This document shows, piece by piece, positions 1-12,420 of a DNA stretch of 64,000 nucleotides. Location: assembly GCF_000002985.6 (NCBI RefSeq), contig NC_003281.10, positions 4,650,001 through 4,714,000 on the forward strand, read 5' to 3'. The notes under the pieces were generated by a model. It had not been told where the DNA came from and did no database searches. It saw only the letters and a list, made by a program, of their open reading frames with translations. Position numbers and translations under genes: made by a program. Numbering within the stretch: the first letter of the stretch is position 1; each line of letters starts with the position of its first letter. The DNA comes from Caenorhabditis elegans (lineage: Eukaryota; Nematoda; Chromadorea; Rhabditida; Rhabditidae).

Positions 1-497
1 AACTCCTTGTAGATCTTTCGTCGTGAGACCCACTCGCTAACCACGTTGCGCCTTTAGTACAGTACTACTATTCTTTTTCAATTTTTATTCAAAATTATGC
101 AAATTTCATCATCGATTTTGAACTTTGCTCCGTTAAATTTGTGATAATACAATTTTTCGAACAATTCAAAAAATTTATCAGTAACTTCTTTTTTGTTGGA
201 AAATAGACTATCGAAAAATTCCATAATTTTCTTCTGTCTCTCGGAAACGCTTTCCATTTTATCTTTTGATCACGTGACACACGTTCTATCAGTCTTTCCT
301 TATTGAAGAACAGGTAGCATTGAAATTGTGATAACCTTACGCCCCCTTCGATCATTTTTCGTTCAAATATTTTCGCATTTTTTTCGTCTTTTCATCTCTT
401 TCCCATTTTTCTATCGTTCAAACATCATAATTTTCCCGCTGAAAGTACTGTTTAGTGCACTTAGACTGAAATAAAATAAAAATCAATTTTCAGAAGT
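1..497. promoter_or_regulatory. Upstream flank of ppm-2
   Basis: No convincing gene is seen here. The stretch is AT-rich 5' flank of the phosphatase gene. It holds a perfect palindromic E-box, TCACGTGA, at 270-277, about 220 bp before the ATG. This is the type of site bound by HLH-30/TFEB and other bHLH factors. A TTTTCAG trans-splice-like acceptor lies at 487-493. The regulatory role is inferred only. Confidence 0.4.
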
Positions 498-3184
498 ATG
501 GGACAAACACTCAGTGAGCCAGTTACTAAAAAAGAGTCGGCGTCATGCGCCAATGAGAATTATTTGGTCGGTAGCAGTTGTATGCAGGGATGGAGAGTTG
601 GTAAGAAAGTTATCAGAGCAAAAATGTGATAAAATAAATTAGGATATTTAGGAATTTAGGATATTGTTAAGCGTTTACTTCCATTTTAAACGTTTGTAAT
701 CAAGAAATAACATAGCGAAATTAATTTGTTTTAATGTTTAGTCTAAATTAAAAAAAAAAATCAGCGAATATTAGTCCCTTTCTCTTCAGACAGAACTCCT
801 TAGCTCATTTTCATCATTTTCATCATTTTTAGGTACTTAGCGACTTGAAAATCCATTAGCTTCACTATCTTCAAAAATGATAATTAGTTCAATAAATTGT
901 TCTAAATGTTCTTTTTTTTCAGACATGGAAGATGCCCATACACATCTCCTTTCTCTTCCTGATGATCCAAAATGTGCATTCTTTGCTGTCTACGATGGAC
1001 ACGGTGGATCGAAAGTTTCACAATATTCCGGAATTAATCTTCACAAAAAAGTCGTCGCACAGAAGGAATTTTCCGAGGGAAATATGAAAGAAGCAATCGA
1101 AAAAGGATTCCTAGAATTGGATCAACAGATGAGAGTTGATGAAGAGACAAAGGATGATGTTAGTGGAACGACAGCAGTTGTTGTATTGATAAAGGAGGGA
1201 GATGTTTATTGTGGTAAGAGACACGGATTTGCACTTTGACCTTGAAACGTCAATGGAAGGAAATTGAGGAAATGTTAAAGACACTGAGTATTTTTCAAAA
1301 AAATCACAATACTAAGACTAACAGTTTTCAGTAAAAATCGATAAAAAATTAACTTCCAAGCTTCGAATTTTGCAGTATTAGAATTCATATTGTTCGAAAT
1401 TTTATTAGATTTTGAACTTTCACGGTATTACAAAAGTTATCTTTAAAAAAGGAGAAAAATTATTGGTACAGAAAATAAAAACACATTTCCATATTTTTTC
1501 AAAAATTTTAATTTTTGATTACGCACACATTTGTGATAACTGTGTATCATAAAGTTGTAAAAATCGTACGCTGATTTTTTAATACTTCTGAGTGGGTCCC
1601 ACCACGATCTCAGCCACAGTAATCCCTACAAGCTTCAAACTTCACAGATTTGTTTATGTGACATAGAAAAAAACGTTGAAATTAAATATTTATTTAAACT
1701 GTATAGGGAAGACCAGGATTTAATATTTTTAAATGTCAATTTTTAATTTTTCTCCATTTTTCAGGAAACGCCGGTGACTCTCGTGCAGTATCCTCAGTTG
1801 TTGGAGAAGCTCGTCCACTTTCATTCGATCACAAGCCATCTCATGAAACCGAAGCTCGACGTATCATTGCCGCCGGTGGATGGGTTGAGTTCAATCGTGT
1901 CAATGGTAATTTGGCACTTTCCCGTGCTCTCGGAGATTTTGCATTCAAAAATTGTGACACAAAGCCTGCTGAGGAGCAAATTGTCACTGGTGAGAATAAT
2001 TTGAAATTAAAAATTAAAAAAAGTTCTTTAATTTCAGCATTCCCGGATGTGATCACTGACAAGCTGACACCGGATCACGAGTTTATTGTTCTTGCATGTG
2101 ATGGTATTTGGGATGTAATGACAAATCAGGAAGTCGTAGATTTTGTTCGTGAGAAGCTTGCTGAGAAGAGGGATCCACAATCGGTAAGTTGATTAAAATA
2201 AAGTAAATATCTCGTATTCTCTCTCATTTTCAGATTTGCGAAGAGCTTCTCACTCGGTGCTTGGCTCCAGATTGTCAGATGGGTGGTCTCGGATGCGATA
2301 ATATGACTGTAAGTTTGATTTTTTCAAAAATAAATTTTTAAACACTTTATCAGCTTTATTTTATGTTTTGAAATATAAATATACAGTAAATTCAAACTTC
2401 GAAATTTTCATAAGTTTTCGTTAAAACTTTTAATGAGAAACTAAACTGGAACAAAAAAATTTGAAACACTTAAATTTTAACAAATTGTAAGATAATCAAT
2501 AAAAATCTTTGAAGATTCCAAATCAGCCAAATTTAAAAAAAAACTACAGTAATTTGCAAGATCTTTAGACTATGGTAGTTGAAATCGTGGTGAGACCTAC
2601 TAAGAAAAACGGCATGTGACTTTAAATTAAAATGTTGAATTTTAACGAAATATACACATTTAAAAAATTTAATATTTATTTTTCAGGTTGTTCTCGTGGG
2701 ACTTCTTCATGGACAATCCCCAGATACACTTTTCACGAAATGTGCCCGCCCAGCGGTATTTACGGGTGTTGTGAGTTTTTTTTTGAAAATTATTTCTGCT
2801 TCTTCCTCTTTTTTTCATTTTTTCAGTAGTTAGTATCACATAAATTTATAGAATTAAACTAGTTTCTCAAAAAGAACACCTTTTTAGAATAGTTGTGCTT
2901 CTTCTTCTAAATACTAACCAAATGAATGAATATCTGTGTAAATCAGAAATTCGACGAACAAAACGATGTGTTTCTTTTTGAAGAATAACGAGGATGGAGA
3001 TCAAAATCAAATTCAGCAAGATATTTCGCGTGTGATAAACAACTTTGATGGAGGTTTTAGTTGAAAAAGCTTCGCGAATTCTCAAAAATTAAATATTCAA
3101 ATTTCAGAACAACGGGTAAACGCTGCGAATCAAGAAGAAGAGGAGGATGACAATGAACCAGCGCCAGCCAACTTCCAAGTTTAG
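498..3184 (+). CDS. ppm-2: PP2C-family protein phosphatase (PPM-2)
   Basis: Metal-dependent Ser/Thr phosphatase of the PPM/PP2C family. Exons by eye: 498-600, 923-1213, 1765-1989, 2038-2183, 2234-2308, 2687-2770, 2984-3053, 3108-3184, giving 356 aa. Visible motifs are MEDAH (E37, D38), FAVYDGHGG (D59, G60), the GDSRAV and LALSRALGDF blocks, and VLACDGIWDV, all typical metal-binding and core PP2C elements. The start follows TTTTCAG by four bases. The protein begins MGQTLS, a good N-myristoylation signal, which would put it on membranes. The acidic C-terminal tail comes from the last two exons. Exon 7 uses an atypical acceptor ending TTTTTGAAG. From memory, C. elegans PPM-2 is 356 aa and acts on the DLK-1 kinase pathway in neurons; the length agrees with this model. 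Confidence 0.93.
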
Positions 3185-4355
3185 AAAATTCGCAAAATTT
3201 CGGAGTAATATTTGGTGTGTAAATATCGAATATTAAATAACACGATTTCCCCCTGTGATAGTGCTGAATTTACTTTTTTATCTTGCATTGCTTTTGGTTT
3301 TTTATATTGCTCAATTATCATGTTTCACAAAAAATTTTCTTCACAAAACAAAAACCACCCAAAATTTAATATTCCTTATAGAGCACGTTAACAATATAAT
3401 TTTTCTTGCTTTTTATAGCATTTTACTTTCTTTGTTCTTCCCCCATTCTTCATTCACAGATTTTCCGGTTGAAATACCTTTCGAATAATTTCAAAAAAAT
3501 TTAAATGCCAAAATCTCTCTAGAATTGTAATGAATTGATTGCAGTGAGTTATCTGGAAAAAATTCAGGAATTTCACTACATGAAAAGTTGTCCTCTATTG
3601 TTCATCCCGCCAACTTTTGCATATCCCTTTTTCAAATTTTATTTTTTGTCTTATTCCTACTCTCCCATTTTTAATATGATTTTTTATCAGCCGTCCACTT
3701 TCCATGACGCGTCTTTGTTTCCCAAGCATTGAAAGTGTGAGATGACTCGTTTTATACTGAAATACTCGAAATATTAGTGCTTCAATGTGTATTAGACAAT
3801 TGTATTTTCTTCTTTTTGTCTCTTTTCACATTTTTTTGTTCTTCCCATTGATTTTATGATTATGATTAAAAAAATTTATGATTGAATGTTATTCAATTTT
3901 TCCTACAAAATAAAAAAGGCAATAACTTTCGACGGTGCAATTGGAAGAAACATGGAAGATCTGAAAATAGGTTATTTTGTGTGATTGCAAAACATTGTAA
4001 GACAATGTATGGAAATTTTCGTAAAAATGAAGATCTGGGAGCTACAGTATTATTTTAAAGGCGCACACCTTTCTGTAGGCGCTTCGAAAATTGTTAAGTT
4101 ACATTCACCGTACCACTGAACTTACCAAACACCGTGTGACTTCATTTAGTTTTTCAAGACAGTTATCAGAAGCCTCATTCCTCCTTGAAATTCCAAGAAA
4201 GGCGACGTAATGATCTCCAAAAATGGAAGAGGCATAATTGTCTCTTTAACATTACATGTTTCAGCTTATAGTTAGTGCAAGCTACTGAAAATATTCAAGA
4301 AACCCGACCAAGTCAATTTCATTAAATCATACAAAAGTGCCATTCACAGTTCAAT
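3185..4355. other. 3' UTR and convergent intergenic region
   Basis: Lies between the stops of ppm-2 (+) and the MSP-domain gene (-). It is T-rich, with an AATAAA-type signal near 3909 that could serve ppm-2. No coding signal. A short piece at about 4030-4085 (CTACAGTA followed by AAAGGCGCACACC) resembles the foldback family seen elsewhere in this window. Confidence 0.5.
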
Positions 4356-5402
4356 CTAAGCTTGAATAGTTGATCCACCACACGGAGTTGCTTCAAGGCA
4401 CACATTGACATCACTTTTGTTCTTTTTATTAGCCTGAATACGGCAAGCCTTTGAGCTCTTTGCAGAATGATTCGACGAACGGCTTGATCTACGAGAAGAT
4501 CTCATTGACTGCTTCTCCGGTTGCTTTTCAGTTCCACAGATGTAGTTGGAAAACCAGCATCCTTTGTTCAATTGACGACGTTTGTACTCCTCAACAAATC
4601 CCATCATTGAACCAATTGGAACAGCAGTGGAGACATCTGAAATCGAAAGATTTTAATTAGTTTGAACCAAAGCATCAATCTGTACCTCTTTCGATGTTGA
4701 CTGCAGTTGTAGTGTCCAATTCTTCCACGTCAACCGGATAATCAGTCGACTCGATACACGTGGCATATCCTGGCAAGTTGATGACTGTCTGGGGAGCCGA
4801 GAACTGATCCGTGAACTTGACAGACAATGAGAATGCCTCTTGCTCCTTAGTTCCTGCAGTTTTCTTCTGATCAATGAACTGCTTGAGGCTCTTCGCATAG
4901 ATCGGCAACACGTATCCTTTGATCAAAAGATTCATCTTGTCCCATTGGGAGAGCTTTGATGAGTTCACACGGAACTGGATGGCACGATGAGCCAATGGTG
5001 GAAAACGGAAAACTTCCGTTGGGAAGGTGACGGCTTCATTCGTAGCATGCAACTTCAGCAGGAAGTCCTTGCCAGTGGTGTTGCGGAACACAAAGTTCCG
5101 TTGAACGATCTCGCGGCCAGTGGAGATGTGCAATTCCGTTGGGTTTGACTTCTTTTGACTGAAATTTTGAAATTTTAGAATTTATAGTTCATTTGCAATG
5201 AGCACAGAATGCATCAGTGGGCACAATAAACCCGAACCATCGAAGACAGGGCACAATGCCTAAATTACGAAAACGATAATTCGTAAGGGGCACATTCTGC
5301 CTGATTTCGTTGGCGTGCCTCCATAATGTCAATTCTATGAGGTTCTTGATGAACACATCAGGAATTAACTGCGTTGGTAAAAATCTTAACTCACCAGGGC
5401 AT
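4356..5402 (-). CDS. MSP-domain protein with Ser/Arg-rich tail
   Basis: Exons by eye on the minus strand: 5395-5402 (only ATGCCCTG), 4686-5158, 4356-4636; 762 nt, 253 aa starting MPCQKKSNPTELH. Residues of about 8-120 form a major-sperm-protein fold domain: the REIVQRNFVFRN strand, the hydrophobic-aromatic pattern around VFRFPPLAHRAIQFRV, and the LLIKGYVLPIYAK segment. MSP domains occur in sperm cytoskeletal proteins and in VAP-type adaptors. Unlike a bare MSP (about 127 aa), this protein continues with a region ending in a basic Ser/Arg stretch (RSSRRSSRSSNHS) and a Cys-containing tail. No transmembrane helix like that of VAP is seen. It converges with ppm-2. The 8-nt first coding exon is supported by a perfect GTGAG donor and by frame; an upstream stop precedes the ATG. 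The exact role is unknown. Confidence 0.8.
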
Positions 5403-8400
5403 CTTATTAGTTGATGAGCAGAAGAACGGGCGGTCCGAGTTGCTTTTCAAGTTTCGAAAATCGAGAATAATTGATTTGCATATTGATTGATTGTCTGATA
5501 ACAAATCGACGACATTGACCTTTGTTAGTGTTTTAAAAGTTAGTTTTTTTTAACGTGAAATTTTTTTTCTGTTTTATGGAGAAGTTGTTTATTTTTTGTA
5601 TTACACGGATTTTTGCACCAGAAATACGGTACTCGGCCTCGACACGAAAAATTTTTTTGACATGCGTCCATATAATACAATTTCTCTGAACTGCCGTTCA
5701 TTGTTTTTAGGTCAACTTGTATAATGTTGGCATACCAACTCAATACACCATATTCCACGAGCAAATTTAGTTTGCGTTGGCGTCGTCATTACTATTCCGA
5801 AAGAAAGAAAGAGTTTGACTCTTCGTCCAGTCCAATTGTTTCAGGGAATTGTAAAGTGCAACTAATTAGGGGTACTTTGCATTTTGCTCCAGCAACACGA
5901 AACATGTTCTACACGTGCAGAACACCCTATGACGCATACATAAAACACATTACAATCTGCAGACGTTTTTTCAAGTTTTGAGCTTTTTCTCTCTATATAA
6001 ATACTCTATACATTATTCTCGTAAGCATATTTTTGTGCAGATTGGAATGAAAACTTCATTTAATTCAATTAAAAGCTCAACATATAATTATCGCCAAGTG
6101 TCGAAACGTTGTTTTCTTTGTCTCTAAACTATAGTAGCCAGTCTCGACACGACAAATTTTGGTTAAGTTACAAAGATCAAAGAACCATTTTTACCAGAAC
6201 GGTGTTTTTTAAATAAAACATATTTCCACAACTAATTTTCAAATTTCGATTCAAAATTCGCCGAATCCTTCTCCAAACTGAACAAAACAAACCAAGTTTT
6301 GAAATGTTCCAGATTTTCAGAATTTCCATACCAAAACACTCATGTTTGTCTGAAAAAATGAAACGAGGAATCATCCGAATAAACGTCACCATTCCCAAGT
6401 GTCGCCGAAAAAAAACTTTTCGTTTTTTTTTTTTGTCCGTCCATCCATCTAGGACCTATTGATTCTCGTTTTTTTCTCGAGGAGCTCGGGAGCACAGCAA
6501 TGCTATAGTTGCTCGCCCCCACTCACTCCCCTCTCTCTCCGCACTTGCTCTAAAAAGGAGAACCACACACGGGGGAGAGTCAGGCGGCTTGAATCGATTT
6601 GAAGTCGTCGTCCCCAACGTCCAAAATATTCTGCGTCTCGTACGATGAGCAACGACGATAAGAGAGAAAGAAATGGCTCATGAAAAGAAGAAGCTTCTCT
6701 CTCTCTCTTTCTTTTTCGGTCTTCTTTTTCTTCTTTCTACTGAAATGTCGATGGGGCTCCTCCGACGATGCTGATGGAGCAAAGGCACGTTGTTTCTCCC
6801 CCTACGCTTTCGCTCACTATTTCTTCTTATTTTTCTTCTTCCTCTTACGTCCAATCTTCCTTCCAAATACATGTATATCCGCTGTCTAGAATTTCGCCTT
6901 TTTATAGTTTTTTGCAGGTTATGATCTCATTTTTATTTTTTATTCTAGTTAAGTACGGCATTTGAAAGTATGACATCATGCGTGATAAGGTCAATTCTAG
7001 TTTACCTGGAATGTCATTTATAGAAGCTCTATTATCAGTTGAAAAAGACAATGATAACTAAAAACAACAACTTTTAAATTAAAAGAACAAAAGTTGATAG
7101 AAATGCTCAATTTTTGATTCGGCAATTCTGGAAAATGCCGTATTATCAGAAAAATTGTCAACAGGAATAGAGCAAGAGTTGTAGATTTTTATAAATTAGG
7201 ACAAAGCTGAATTTTACTGCTATAAAGAAACATTATGGTAGAGGTTTCTTATTCGTTAATGTGTCCTAAATTTTTTGTCACAACAAATTTGAACGAGATA
7301 ATTGTAAAATTTATATTGTCTGTCGCTGCAATTTATTTGTTGAAATCAAATTATATTTTCAACAATAACCTAGAAACGCGAAAAGACCATTATTTAATTT
7401 ATCAATTTATCAAGCTTTTTACTGAACAACATGTTCAAATTTTGAGAAAGTTAATGGATTTATGTTAATAGTTAATGTTAATGACTACAATTTAAAAAAG
7501 TACATGCACTTTAATTTCCCATTCATGTTTAATGTCTTTCCATTAGGTTTCACAACGATCCCTATTCCGAGCTGATTACATTTTCAACGTGAATGCTCTC
7601 TATTCGTTACCAAAATTGGATTTTCTAACGCTTTTTTGATGAGTAGTGTGAAATTGAATTCAACTAAAACCTAAACATGCACTCAAGCTTAAAAATTAAA
7701 GGTACAAAATCAATCATCTGCCTAATTTTCAACTTAAGGCTTGTAAAAACTATTTTTCGCAACTTTTCGCCAAACTAGGTAAACTTGGTCTGAAATACAT
7801 TTTTTGGGTCCACGCCATTTTTAGAGCTTGCAAAAGTCATCTTCCAATTCTCAACTTATAATAAATCAACCCATCGAGAAAACCTCGTGGTGTCTAAATG
7901 ACGTTTGTGACTGACATGACTCTAAAAAACAAGAATATGTAAAATGGTCCGTCACATTTTTCATAGCCTATTTTCTGGGACTATGAAAATAAAAATTATG
8001 GTTTGCTCAATGTTTTTTGAAAATTCAATGTTTTTTTCGAAAGTTCAATTGAAGGTATTGTCAGTGGAGTTTTTGTATTGAAAAAGTTTTCGGACTACAC
8101 CAAGAATTATGATGTGTGAAAACTGAACAATTTCCAGCTGGATGCCAAAAAGTTTTGGAGGATCTAGTAGGTACGCACAAAGAATTTTTGCGCCTTCAGG
8201 CAGGCTTTGTCATATTCAATCTTCAAGTGCATCCCTTAACCAGTAAAGTTACCGCATTTTCTTACAGCATTTTCTCTATCAAACTTGCACCCTTCTAGCT
8301 CCACGTTGACAGTTTGTCAAAAACTTATAATTGACAAAAATTTTTACAAAATATTAAAACATGTTTTGATATCACCACAGACAATATAGATACGTATAAG

Positions 8401-9573
8401 CCATCAAAATAGATTTCTAAAAAGGTGCTAGTTCAGTAGGGAAAATACGGTATATACATGTAATCATGTGAAATACTTCTCGTATTCTTTCACAATTTGT
8501 CCTCCCATGTGAATCCATTTAATTGAAAATTGAATCCAAAATAAGGCACTAAATGTGCTGTCACAAAAAGGGAACATAGAAGACTGGGAGAACCAAAAAC
8601 ATTGCGAAACATCTATGACGTCATTGGTGGGACCGCACTGTGTTCTAGCCAAAAAGTGAGCAAGCTTCAAAACCAATTAACTTTTTTTCCTCCATTCTTT
8701 CATTGCCTCCTATCTCTTTCTATTTTTTTTTATTCGTCATTATTTGATTCGGCACACGGGAGAGATGATGGAGCTATTCATAATAGCTATTATGCTTGAC
8801 TGAAGACAGCTGCAGTAGCTACTTCCAATATTTCCATAGATATTTTTATATACCTCTCTTATTTTCAGATTTCGAACACCTCAAAATACCGACACATTCC
8901 ATGTTTGAGTGAAGTGAGTTTTTATTAATTATCATGCAAAAAATTGAAACGCCAGAGGCAGTGTTCTCTAGAAGTAAAGTAGATTACCCAGAGGCGTTTT
9001 ACTTTATACTACTAAGTTGCGAAAAAATCACCAGAAAAAAATTCCGCGTAGAATCCGATGTAATAGGCCCGTGTTTGAGCACAATGATTTTTGTTTAAAT
9101 TAAACTTGCCTACATTTTTATTGAAAATTTCAATTTTCAGCTTTCATTTTAAGGGCATTTTACTATAATCTTTATTGCGATAGTTCCCCTCTTGAAAAGA
9201 ACATCTAACGCACAAATTTAAATGCGTAGGTGACTGACATCATCTTCAAACTTAGAAGAAGCTAGTTCAAATAAGGTTTATAGTCGAAGTGTTCAGCCTG
9301 TGTAGTTTTGAAAACATTTTTAAAGTTTTTAACACCATTTGAAATTTCTTGAGGCTCTCGAGAGTTATTTTTTGAAGTTTTGTTTCTAATATCAAATTTA
9401 GCAATAGTTTAGTAAGATATCATAACAATCCTAAAGGTTTTGTTTCTTGTTTTTTTTTTCTAGTTGTATCAAGTTTCACTAACAATTCCATTTAGTCTAC
9501 CTGGTGTTTATAAAAAATTCGAGCTCATAAACATTTAACTATTGAACTTTCCAGAATACAATTCACACAAAAA
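5403..9573. promoter_or_regulatory. Large gene-free region upstream of cdka-1
   Basis: About 4.2 kb with no supported coding exon. It includes fragments of the dispersed CTCGACACG repeat (about 5630-5670 and 6140-6165), a TATATAAA box near 5994, a GC- and CT-rich block at about 6475-6900 with a CT run near 6690-6720, and a perfect CRE/ATF palindrome ATGACGTCAT at 8615-8624. The region probably holds the cdka-1 promoter and enhancers. The short ORFs here are not gene-like: low complexity, no splice partners. Confidence 0.45.
8615..8624. promoter_or_regulatory. Perfect CRE/ATF palindrome
   Basis: ATGACGTCAT is a 10-bp perfect palindrome containing the full cAMP-response element core. It lies about 950 bp upstream of the cdka-1 start codon in non-coding DNA. 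CREB/ATF-type bZIP factors bind such sites. Use in vivo is inferred. Confidence 0.4.
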
Positions 9574-12420
9574 ATGGGCGCAAATTTGACGTCACCATTG
9601 CCACATCATCATCGCACACAGACGACGTCGGTGTGCAATCATCTCTTTTCACCCGGAGATGGAGGACCCACTTTTGCACCACAAAGAGATTCAAATACGT
9701 CCTCGAGAAGCTCATCAAATGCTAAAGAGAGCGTTTTGATGCAGGGATGGAATTGGAGTAAAAGGAATATTCAACCGGTTATGAGCAGAAGATCACTTCC
9801 TAAATCCGGGTCATCGTCAGGTTAGAAAAGTTTGGAAAAATATTTTTTAGAGGGGAAATCACTTAAAGCGTTTTGTTCCGTTAATACAAGTAGAAATCTT
9901 TTTAAAAAACAGAGAAAAACAATGATAATTCTTTGAAATAAACCGATTCCCGATCAGCAAAAAAACTGTTACTATCCTTTTAATTAAACATGCTGAACAC
10001 TAAACCTAAAAAATTCGGCATTTCGTCTTGTCTTGATTGTCTATATGTGAAGCTGACTACGATAAAAACGGCTAGAAATAAATATTAAATTGTTGCAAAC
10101 TTTTCAAAAAAGCATTATGCTCAATTATATTTTATTATCTTTTTAATACATTGTTGCCAGGAAGATCAAACAAGTAATTTTTGGGTGAATTTCACTTCAC
10201 ATCCATTGCCATAAAGTTTTCAAAAAACCATTAAATTTTCCAGAAGCCACGTCATCAAAATCAAGTGATAGTCTTGTATCCTTCACTCGTAATGTCAGTA
10301 CGTCAACTTCAAGTCAGTATGGGAAAATATCGATATCACTTGATCGAAATCAGAATTATAAATCGTGAATTAAAATTTTCAAATTTAAAATAGAAATGTT
10401 CCAATTTCCAGAGTGCCCCGACCATCGGATACAACTACAATTATACCCAACTATTACAGTCTTCGAGAAGAATTTCGACGAGGTCTTCAAATTAATACAC
10501 GACAAGATCTGGTGAATAATAATCTGGCATCCAACGATCTCAGCGTCATAGGTTCGCCGAAACATGTGCCACGGTAATTTAAACTTTTTTGGAGTTTTTC
10601 AAAATTATGATCGGTCGGCTGACTTCAAGGCGACACAGGTTTTCCTCGTACCTACACAAGTGGCCTTTGAAACTTTGGCCCCAGTATTATTTAGCTGATC
10701 TAATTTGATTGGAGGATGATTTTAAACTAAAATTATATTTTATTTTGTTAAAAATGACTTTAATTTGTTAGTTAAGGTTTCTTTAAATTCATCACCAAAA
10801 ATCCCTCTACTTTCTTAAATAAAATTTTCATAGTTTTTTTTTGTTTCAGACCCCGATCAGTACTTCGGGACGACAATGCAAATTGTGATATTTCTCCAAT
10901 TGCCGAACAGGAAAATGTTCCATCAGAGGTAAGTTTTCTAAGATTATCTCTAGTTCTTTATAACAAGAACATTCTAGAAAAGAGGCACAAAGAAGACTAT
11001 AATCCAGGCTTCAACTTCTGAACTTCTTCGTGGTCTTGGCATTTTCATCTCCAACAATTGCGATGTTTCTGATTTTGATCCCGCCCACTTGGTGACGTGG
11101 CTTCGGTCGGTGGATCGATCACTTTTACTTCAAGGATGGCAGGATATTGCATTTATCAATCCTGCTAATCTGGTGTTTATATTTTTGCTGGTCCGTGACG
11201 TGTTACCAGGTAAGCTAATTTATCTTATTAAAAAAAATTACGGTACTGAAAGCTTCATGGCATGCGTTTTGAAAACATAATTCGTAGATCAAAAAATACA
11301 TTTAAAAAATTGAAAATTTCAGACGAACGTCATTTAATTCATACTTTGGAAGAGTTACACGCGTGGATTTTAAGCTGCTTGTACGTTTCCTACTCGTATA
11401 TGGGTAATGAGATTTCCTATCCGTTGAAGCCGTTTTTAATTGGAAATGTAAGTTTTTTCTTCGAGTGGTTTTCCGAGTTTTATATATATTTAATAGAGTT
11501 AAAATTTTTTGGCACTTTTTTTATGAAGTTAAAAAAATACCGAAAGGTTAATTTCAAAAATTTTAATGTATGCGTTTTTTTACTGTAAAAAATGCTCAAA
11601 TATTAGCAATTATTAGCAACTTCAAAAATGTTCAGTCAAAGTTTTTGAAAAATTACCAAAGTATCCAAAAATATATTATAAAATGTAGACTTTTTGAGAA
11701 ATTTTGAGAACTACTGCGAGGTTCTCCGTTTCATTTAAATCCAAACAATTAATGAGAATATCATACTCGCAGAAATTTTTTTTGGTCAGGTTCCAAAATT
11801 ATGATATGTAGAAGAAAACTGATTGAGAGCTTGACGTAAATAAAAAATTTCCAAAAATTGTTTATTTTAAAAATATATATATTCATTTTTGAGTGTATGG
11901 AATATTTTAGACTAGTTATCAAATTAAAAAAAAATATAAAGTTAAACATTTTTTTCGGAAAAAACTGACAGAAAAATTTTACGATAGACTTTTTGAAAAC
12001 TTTCCAAATGTGTTTTTCTGAACAATTACTACCAAGCTATAAATGTGCCCGTAAAAATTTGAGATTTTTTAGACACTATTATTTATAAATTACTAAATTG
12101 GAAATCCCAATTTGCAGGTTTGTTTTACATCTCAAAAAAAACGGCTCTAAATTTTCTGTTATTTTTGAAAAATGTAAAAGTTTTTGGGGGGAATTTTCGT
12201 AGTTTGAAAAAAACTTTTGGATACCTTTTCTTTCGTTTTGTGATATTTTGAACTCAACATAAAATTAACAATTCTTTGTTTACAGGATCGCAACACATTT
12301 TGGAATCGTTGCGTAGCGATGGTAACATCACACAGCCGTCAAATGCTTCTTCTCAATTCCTCATCAACATTTTTCTCGGAAGTATTCACTGATCTCAAGC
12401 ATTGTTCAAGTTCCGAATGA
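9574..12420 (+). CDS. cdka-1: Cdk5 activator (p35 orthologue)
   Basis: Regulatory subunit that activates CDK-5 in neurons. Exons by eye: 9574-9820, 10244-10364, 10412-10573, 10850-10928, 10978-11209, 11323-11447, 12286-12420; 366 aa. The C-terminal half is the p35 cyclin-like domain: [37 protein letters not shown], then [27 protein letters not shown] across an exon junction, and FWNRC near the end. The N-terminus begins MGANLTS, a myristoylation-type start as in vertebrate p35, and is Ser/Thr-rich and otherwise poorly conserved. A short basic segment (SRRSLPKS) resembles the membrane-association region of p35. An SL-type acceptor (CTTTCCAG) lies about 20 bp upstream. The unusually long intron 6 (838 bp) shows no embedded gene. 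Confidence 0.92.
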
